DNA from: Polyporus tsugae | Taxonomy: Eukaryota; Basidiomycota; Agaricomycetes; Polyporales; Polyporaceae | Length of the DNA: 64,000 nucleotides | Direction: 5' to 3' | NCBI GenBank assembly: GCA_024305745.1 | Contig: JAHRBS010000006.1 | Location: 1,986,501-2,050,500, forward strand | Shown here: positions 58,578-64,000 of the stretch, in pieces | How the letters are laid out: each line of letters starts with the position of its first letter | Position numbering within the stretch: the stretch's first letter is position 1 | The notes under the pieces: generated by a model | Database searches by the model: none | What the model was told of the DNA's origin: nothing | What the model saw: the letters and a program-made list of their open reading frames with translations, nothing else | Made by a program: the position numbers and the translations under genes

Positions 58578-60799
58578 TCACTGGGCCTCGCTCGTTTTTA
58601 TCGCCTCCAATTCCGTTTCCTTGCGGTACTTGGCAGCCGGCCGGAGGACCGCCTGGCCCTGCTTGTCGCGGTAGAACAGGACATCCCCTGCAATCGGGTC
58701 GCGCGATGCCGACAAGCGGGCACGAATGTTGGTTAGCTCTTAGGCTCGCACCAGGGCATTCTGCAGGGCGCACCTGTGTCCTCGACAAATTGACAATCGT
58801 TATAGTTATCCCACAGCGCTTTGAACACGGGCTTCTCCGAGCGGTGATAGTGTTCGCCAATGAACGCCTGGAGATACTGGGTCGCCTCCTCGCCGTGGTC
58901 TGCAATTTCCAAGTCCAGTTAGTCCCAATCTAACAAGCTGCGCGACCGGAGTCAAAGAGAACGGGCGCGCAGAAAGCGAAAGCACCGAGCCCAGCGGAGG
59001 GCCGGCGTGGGCATCCGAAGGGCGAATGAGGAAGGAACGAAAGAGGGAGGCGGGGGAGGGGAGAACTAGAACGAGAGGCGAGGAGGGGAAGTAAGGAGAA
59101 AGAAGAGGAAGAAAACGCAGACTGACAGAAGGGCATCTTTGGGAAAAAGTGATGGACGACATGGTAGTGCGCCACGTCGTGGAGGAAGAAGCGGCCCATC
59201 CAGCCCAGGAAGTCGCGGTCCACCGTCGCGGCCGCGCCCCGCTGGAAGTTCCACTCCGGCTGGCGATAGTGCGGCAGCTCAGGGTCCGTGTGGTGAAGGT
59301 ACGTGATCATGATGAACCTGCCAGCGCCGTCCATGTCCATGCATGTCCGCGGGCGTACCGTGCGCGTACGAGAAGGCCGGGTCGGTCGGTCGAATAGCGT
59401 AATGTGCGCGCGCGCGCAGGGAGAGGGTCGAGGAGGGATGCCGAGGCGCGCATTCAATATTAAGGGTCCGCGTAGGGTGAGCGTGCGTGTGGGTTGGCGG
59501 TGAGAAGGCGGAACACGACTGGGGAGTGACAGAGGGGCGGGCTCACCAGTGGGTAACGCACAACCAGGGAATGCCGTAAAGCTTGATGACCGACGCTGCG
59601 CCCCAAGTGATACAAGCGAGGCGGACGATGGCGACCATGCTCAGGATGCCGAGGTTTGACATCATAACTACCCTCCATTGCTCCTTCGTGAAGAGAATGG
59701 AGTTTGCTAAGTGTGAAAAGAGAGAGAGCGCCAAGCAGGGCAGCGGCTTGGCGTTAGACTCGGGCCCTCGGGGATAGCGGGGAAGGCGAGACTCACGATC
59801 AAAATGGTTCGTCCATTTCGGGTACTTTTTCTGGCCAGAGACGTTGACGACTGTGACTAGTGTTAGCTCTGTTTGCCCAGAAGACAAGAACTCAATGGAC
59901 TTACGAAGGTACGCTGGGAATGCAAAGAGCTGCTGCCGAACTAGCGTGTAAAGAGTGTAGATAGGCGTATCTCCAAAGAACTCGTCGTAGTCGATCTTGC
60001 CGTGGTCGCTCTCCTCGGGGATGCCGAGATCGCTGCGCGTTTTCGGGACGTATACCTCGTCCCGCTCCATAGAAGCATGGTTGCAATGGTGACGGTGGTG
60101 AGAAATCTTCCAGCTGAAGTACGGCGTCCACAGCAAGGTATGGACCGTCTAGGGCGTTCCGAACACATTAGCCGCCGCGTCTAAACCTTTCCGAGGCGAC
60201 AACACCCGACACGTACGAAGCCAATCAAATCGCACACGTATTGGCTCGCGGAGAAGGCGCCATGGCCACACTGCGAAAGGGATGTCAGGCATATGTTTGT
60301 CCGGAACTCAAAACCACGGACCTCATGACCAATAACCCAGATTCCGGTGAATATCAGGCCCTGGAACCACCAACTGGAAAGCGGGCATCACTCAGCCGAC
60401 ATTTCGACATGTTATTTCCGTCACTCACTACACGGTCCAGCAGGCCCAGCGTGCGGCAGCAGCGCCTAGTGGGGTCAGGAGCTTGGCGGCCCCCCGACTC
60501 CTGAAAGTCGGGTCGATGTAGAGGGCAAGTTTCCAGCAGACCGCAGCCATGAGCAGGTCGAGGCCGAGCCAAGCCAGGCCTCTCCGGGTGTCTCGGATGA
60601 AGAGTCGTGAGGGTATCGCGGCACGTATCTCGCGCAACTTCCTATTCACAGAGCAGTGTCAGAATCACGAAGGCTAGACACATTTGGAGGCAGGCCGTTC
60701 TTACCATGGCATAGGTGTGAATTCAGGAAGGTCATCGTCAGATGACGTTTGCGACGTCTTCCCTTCTCTACTCGTCGGGGTGGCGGCTGTCGACATCAT
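58578..60799 (-). CDS. Delta-12 (oleate) fatty acid desaturase
   Basis: ER membrane di-iron enzyme that makes linoleate from oleate. It starts MMSTAATPTSREGKTSQTSS at 60799, then FTPMPW, intron, KLREIRAAIPSRLFIRDTRR. All three histidine boxes are present: GHECGHGAFS, HHRHHCNHASMERDEVYVP (about 60060-60110) and HDVAHYHVVHHFFPKMPF (about 59145-59200). Other blocks are YNVSGQKKYPKWTNHFD, FIMITYLHHTDPELPHY, FLGWMGRFFLHD and EATQYLQAFIGEHYHRS. It ends DVLFYRDKQGQAVLRP..KTSEAQ with the stop at 58578-58580. About nine introns fit the frame. The FAD2-type motif pattern separates it from delta-9 enzymes, which have a cytochrome b5 tail. Confidence 0.9.
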
Positions 60800-61997
60800 G
60801 CTGTCGCCCATAGGTCAGAACGTCGCGGGTGGGGGAGATCGAGAGCGGTACGCCGGCCAGTGGGCAAGGTGGCACTAGCACAGGGGGACAAGGTTTCCGT
60901 GGTGGTCTGCAGGCGAATTTATCTATCTTGGCAATGGCGAGATCTCCGGCCTCGCACATCCCCAACTGTCGCGCGCAATGAAAGGTTCTCAAACAGAGAT
61001 GATTTGCACGTGTGCGGCTGGGAGACACAAACGCTCGGGTGCTTGGCGGCAATCGCGCTGCTGTGCGTGCGGGTGTGACGGTCCAAGTCTGCAAAATTCA
61101 ATCTCGAGGGCGGCTGCTGGGGGAAGGCGCACCGCATCCCGCCGGGAAAGCTTGAGGCGAGCTTGCGTGGAAACGAGAGCCTGTTAGTGTTTGGATTATG
61201 TATTTGTCGCAGAGCTTGGGCGAATCTGGCATGTCACACGGAATGGGAAAATTCCCAGCGGGGGACGGCCCCTGGTTCCCATGCGCCTGTTTGTGAAATG
61301 GATGACAGCGGAGCTCGAGGCTGAGCGCTGAGCAGATGCCCAGATCGCGACAGACTGAGAACGAGCATTCTGAATGCGACCGCGCAGAAGGATGCAGTCA
61401 TATTCGGGCACGTGGCGATCCTAGATTACTCACAGCTCAAGGCACGTCGCAGTCTGACTGCGCACCCTCATCAGATCACCCCCACCGTTGATCTCGTCGT
61501 CAATTCCCTCGAAACAACGCAGCGATCGCGGGGGCCTGCCCCGGAAGCTTTCGGGAACGCTCGAGCTTGCGCCGCCAGAATAAGTAACATCGTTCACCCC
61601 TTCTCAGGACGGAACTGACTTTCATGTGGTGGAACGCATGCACGCCGCGAGCACGACGTTCTGCCTTCAACGGCTCAAGGATCGAAGAATAGATCTGCGC
61701 TTGTCCGAGTCCACCGTCGATGATTGGGCTAGACGGCTCGCCTGGGCGGTAGTAGAGCGTCCTTTGCGTCATTCAAACAGCACCTGAAGCATATATAGCG
61801 CGCATCGTGGCTGCCGCGAGGCCCTGCATAACCGCATCGTGAGCGCCGCCGTTCGTCTCCGAAAGGCGCAATCCGCATACCAACTCCCTTAGCCACCCAT
61901 CCCCATTTAGCACGGAGCGTCCCAGCATCTCCTACGGTCATTCAGTGTTACGTGAGCGTGCGGAGATGTAAAACACCGTGCTTGCCTTGCATTCAAG
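60800..61997. other. Intergenic, desaturase promoter side
   Basis: About 1.2 kb between two minus-strand genes. No gene or repeat recognised. Confidence 0.45.
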
Positions 61998-63935
61998 CTA
62001 CCATCCAGTGAACAGCTTCGACTCCTCAGTACCGCTCACGACGAGCTCGGACTCCTCCGGAGATAGCTCTTTGTACCCAACTTCGTCGCGCCCCACTTGA
62101 CGTACGAGATCGGCTCCGAGCCGGACCACGCCTGGCTTCTGCCTTTCCGGTAGGCCATACTGCCATCCCCGTCCATTCACGCTGTCAGATTCGGGGCGCG
62201 GGCCGATGATACAAAGCGCTTACCTCGACAAGTGCCGCGAGGAACTGCTCGACCGGCTCCACGTACCAGCGGCCGACGCGACCATCTTCAGTACGTTCAA
62301 ACCAACCTAGATGGCCGCCCGTCTTCGTGACAGCGAGAACGAGGTACGGACTGTGAGGCACCTGAACAATGAACGGTGACGTCAGCCCACGGTTGTTCGA
62401 CGGAAGAACAAGAGACGGTAACAAGCGTCCAAGGGATGCTTACTTGGTTGATGGGCAGGCTCCCCACTCCCGTGATTGGGTCATCCATGCTGTTGATTGA
62501 AAGGCAGGGTATCATGAATTCCGGGACAAGCCTGGAGGAGCTAATCTTGCTGTAGTAGTCGTATGCGCTCGCGAAACCATACATCGGCGCGGTGATAAGC
62601 TCGTCGTACTGCCTCAGCGTAATGTTTCGCCGCTGAAACACGTCTTCAAGAACGGTGCGCGAAACAGGGAGCTCGAGAGCCTTGAGGAATGGCCGTTGGT
62701 GAAGACGGAGCAAGGCACGCAAGGCACCACCCAGGGTAAATCGGTAGATGTAGCGTCCGAGAAATGTGCTGGGAAGGTAGTGACTACCTTCAAGGAAGTT
62801 CCACGGATTTGCGAGGGTCACTAGACCCTGGAGCGGGCATTGCTCGCCCTCTTCGCCGACGTATTTCGCGAGAATGTTCGCACCGAGTGAAAATCCTGGA
62901 TGTAACGAGTTGAGCGGGGCCGACGACAGAAGCTAAGAGAGTGGATGAGCTCACCTAAACCATACATTCTGCACCCGGGGAACGTAGTGGACATCCACAG
63001 TACGACATGCCTGATGTCGTCTGATGAGCCGGCCTTCGAAACGCATTCATGTCAGCTCATCAGGCCCCCCAGTCACGAAGATCGTCTCTCCATCCACTTA
63101 CATGATAAAGGCGCGGGGTGACGACGGGACTCCCATTACATCCCCTAAAGTTCAAGACGACTGCACGGAAGCCGAGCCCGCCGGACTGTCTACCGAGCGT
63201 CACCTTCGCAAGGACCGCCCGCACGTAAGCTTCGTGCGAACCCCCGGTGAGCCCGTGCGCCACGATCAAAACATTCTCGCTGTCTTGTACAACGTCGGTG
63301 GTAAAGGGTGGTGTGATGTCGACCGCAACTACGCCTATCGGAACTTGATGAGTAACCGGACGCATTTCGTCGGGGTCCTACGCACCTCCGTCAGGAAGCT
63401 CCAAAAATTTCCTAGAATGGATCAAGGTTAAGCGTAGCTCAGATGATGCTTGAGGAACCGACTAGGACCGCCGAGTCGCAGACTTTGTGCCAATATGAGG
63501 CAGTTAGAATGGCCGCGACGAACGGGGACCCGTTTGCGTGTCTTCGACAGCGCTCCTCGTTTCGAGCACGTCCGAGCGGCCGGAAATTACACCATTTGAA
63601 TCGACCGACAGGGTCACTTCAACCAACAACAAAAAAGTGAAAACGAGACTCACCTCTCGTACACGATCGGATCTGCCTTGGAGAAATCGCCAAGGGAGCA
63701 GTAGGCTGTTTGCGCGTCGCCACTGCACCGTGACGTGACGTGCGAGTCTGTGGCGTGAGCGATGGGTTTAGAGGGGGAAACAGTGTGAATATGCGTACCC
63801 TGGCAACCACCAGACGCCGTGAAACTTGGAGGTGGGTCCGAGTGCCGGAACTTTGTCCTTGACGAACTGCGCGAGGGAGAGCGCGGGGCCCTTGCGATTG
63901 TCCTCTCTCGGAAGAATGCCCGTCTGCTGCGCCAT
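61998..63935 (-). CDS. YheT/EEB1-type alpha/beta hydrolase, possibly 5'-incomplete
   Basis: Family members are medium-chain acyl esterases or transferases. The first in-window start is MAQQTGILPREDNRKG at 63935, but the frame stays open to the window edge (VIRLAWRRKTHYERSFVALH), so the true start may lie outside. FHGVWWLPG joins to GDAQTAYCSLGDFSKADPIVYER; the family usually has GHLQT here. Then come VLIVAHGLTGGSHEAYVRA (oxyanion region), FRAVVLNFRGCNGSP, FPGCRMYGLGFSLGANILAKYVGEEGE (nucleophile Ser in GFSLGAN), LVTLANPWNFLEGSHYL, INSMDDPITGVGSLPINQ (acid) and TKTGGHLGWFE (catalytic His). The end is ESKLFTGW with TAG at 61998-62000. Confidence 0.85.
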
Positions 63936-64000
63936 ATGCAGCGCTACGAAAGAGCGTTCATAATGCGTCTTGCGGCGCCATGCGAGACGTATGACATAGG

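Overview
The window looks like nuclear DNA of a filamentous basidiomycete, probably a wood-decay agaricomycete. The genes are dense and lie on both strands. Most are cut by many short introns of roughly 45 to 75 bases with GT..AG ends, coding DNA is GC-rich, and the gene content (MRP-type ABC transporter, QDE-2-like Argonaute, P450s, HET domain protein, CBM1 protein, wax-synthase-like MBOAT protein, GDP-fucose genes) fits that group. All gene models were built by eye from conserved motifs and splice sites, so internal exon borders are provisional.

Layout. 1-6331 is the 3' part of an MRP/ABCC transporter gene that carries several independent disabling lesions and looks like a pseudogene. 7522-10442 is a P-loop ATPase and 11854-15345 is a full Argonaute with an RGG-rich head and a complete DEDD catalytic set. 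A stretch of G-tract repeats and a tRNA-Ala(CGC) gene follow. 16261-20958 holds a P450 and an M20 amidohydrolase, both on the minus strand. 21202-27092 is a large VPS15 gene (kinase, HEAT, WD40). A TIR mobile element lies at 27339-28012. 28448-34398 holds two divergent small heat-shock protein genes, with a tiny OST4 gene and a QCR8 gene head-to-head between them. 35620-37725 is an intronless HET-domain gene, and 38542-39479 is an unrecognised gene.

The most interesting part is 41130-51861. Four intact genes are present: a DUF4336 metallo-hydrolase-like gene, a wax-synthase-like acyltransferase, GDP-mannose 4,6-dehydratase and GDP-L-fucose synthase. Decayed pieces of three of them lie beside the others: a scrap of GMD between the intact DUF4336 and wax synthase genes, a scrap of DUF4336 just before intact GMD, and a broken wax synthase just after intact GDP-fucose synthase. 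This pattern fits a four-gene block that was duplicated in tandem and then lost opposite halves in the two copies. A second TIR element, which carries its own 106-codon open frame, sits in the shared promoter region of the two GDP-fucose genes.

The right end has an RNase H reading frame of retroelement type, a secreted CBM1 protein with an unrecognised C-terminal domain, an oleate delta-12 desaturase, and a YheT/EEB1-type alpha/beta hydrolase that may continue past the window edge.

Genes that work together: GMD and GDP-L-fucose synthase make GDP-L-fucose from GDP-mannose. VPS15 (autophagy and endosomal PI3K), OST4 (N-glycosylation), QCR8 (complex III), the desaturase and the hydrolase are housekeeping or lipid genes.
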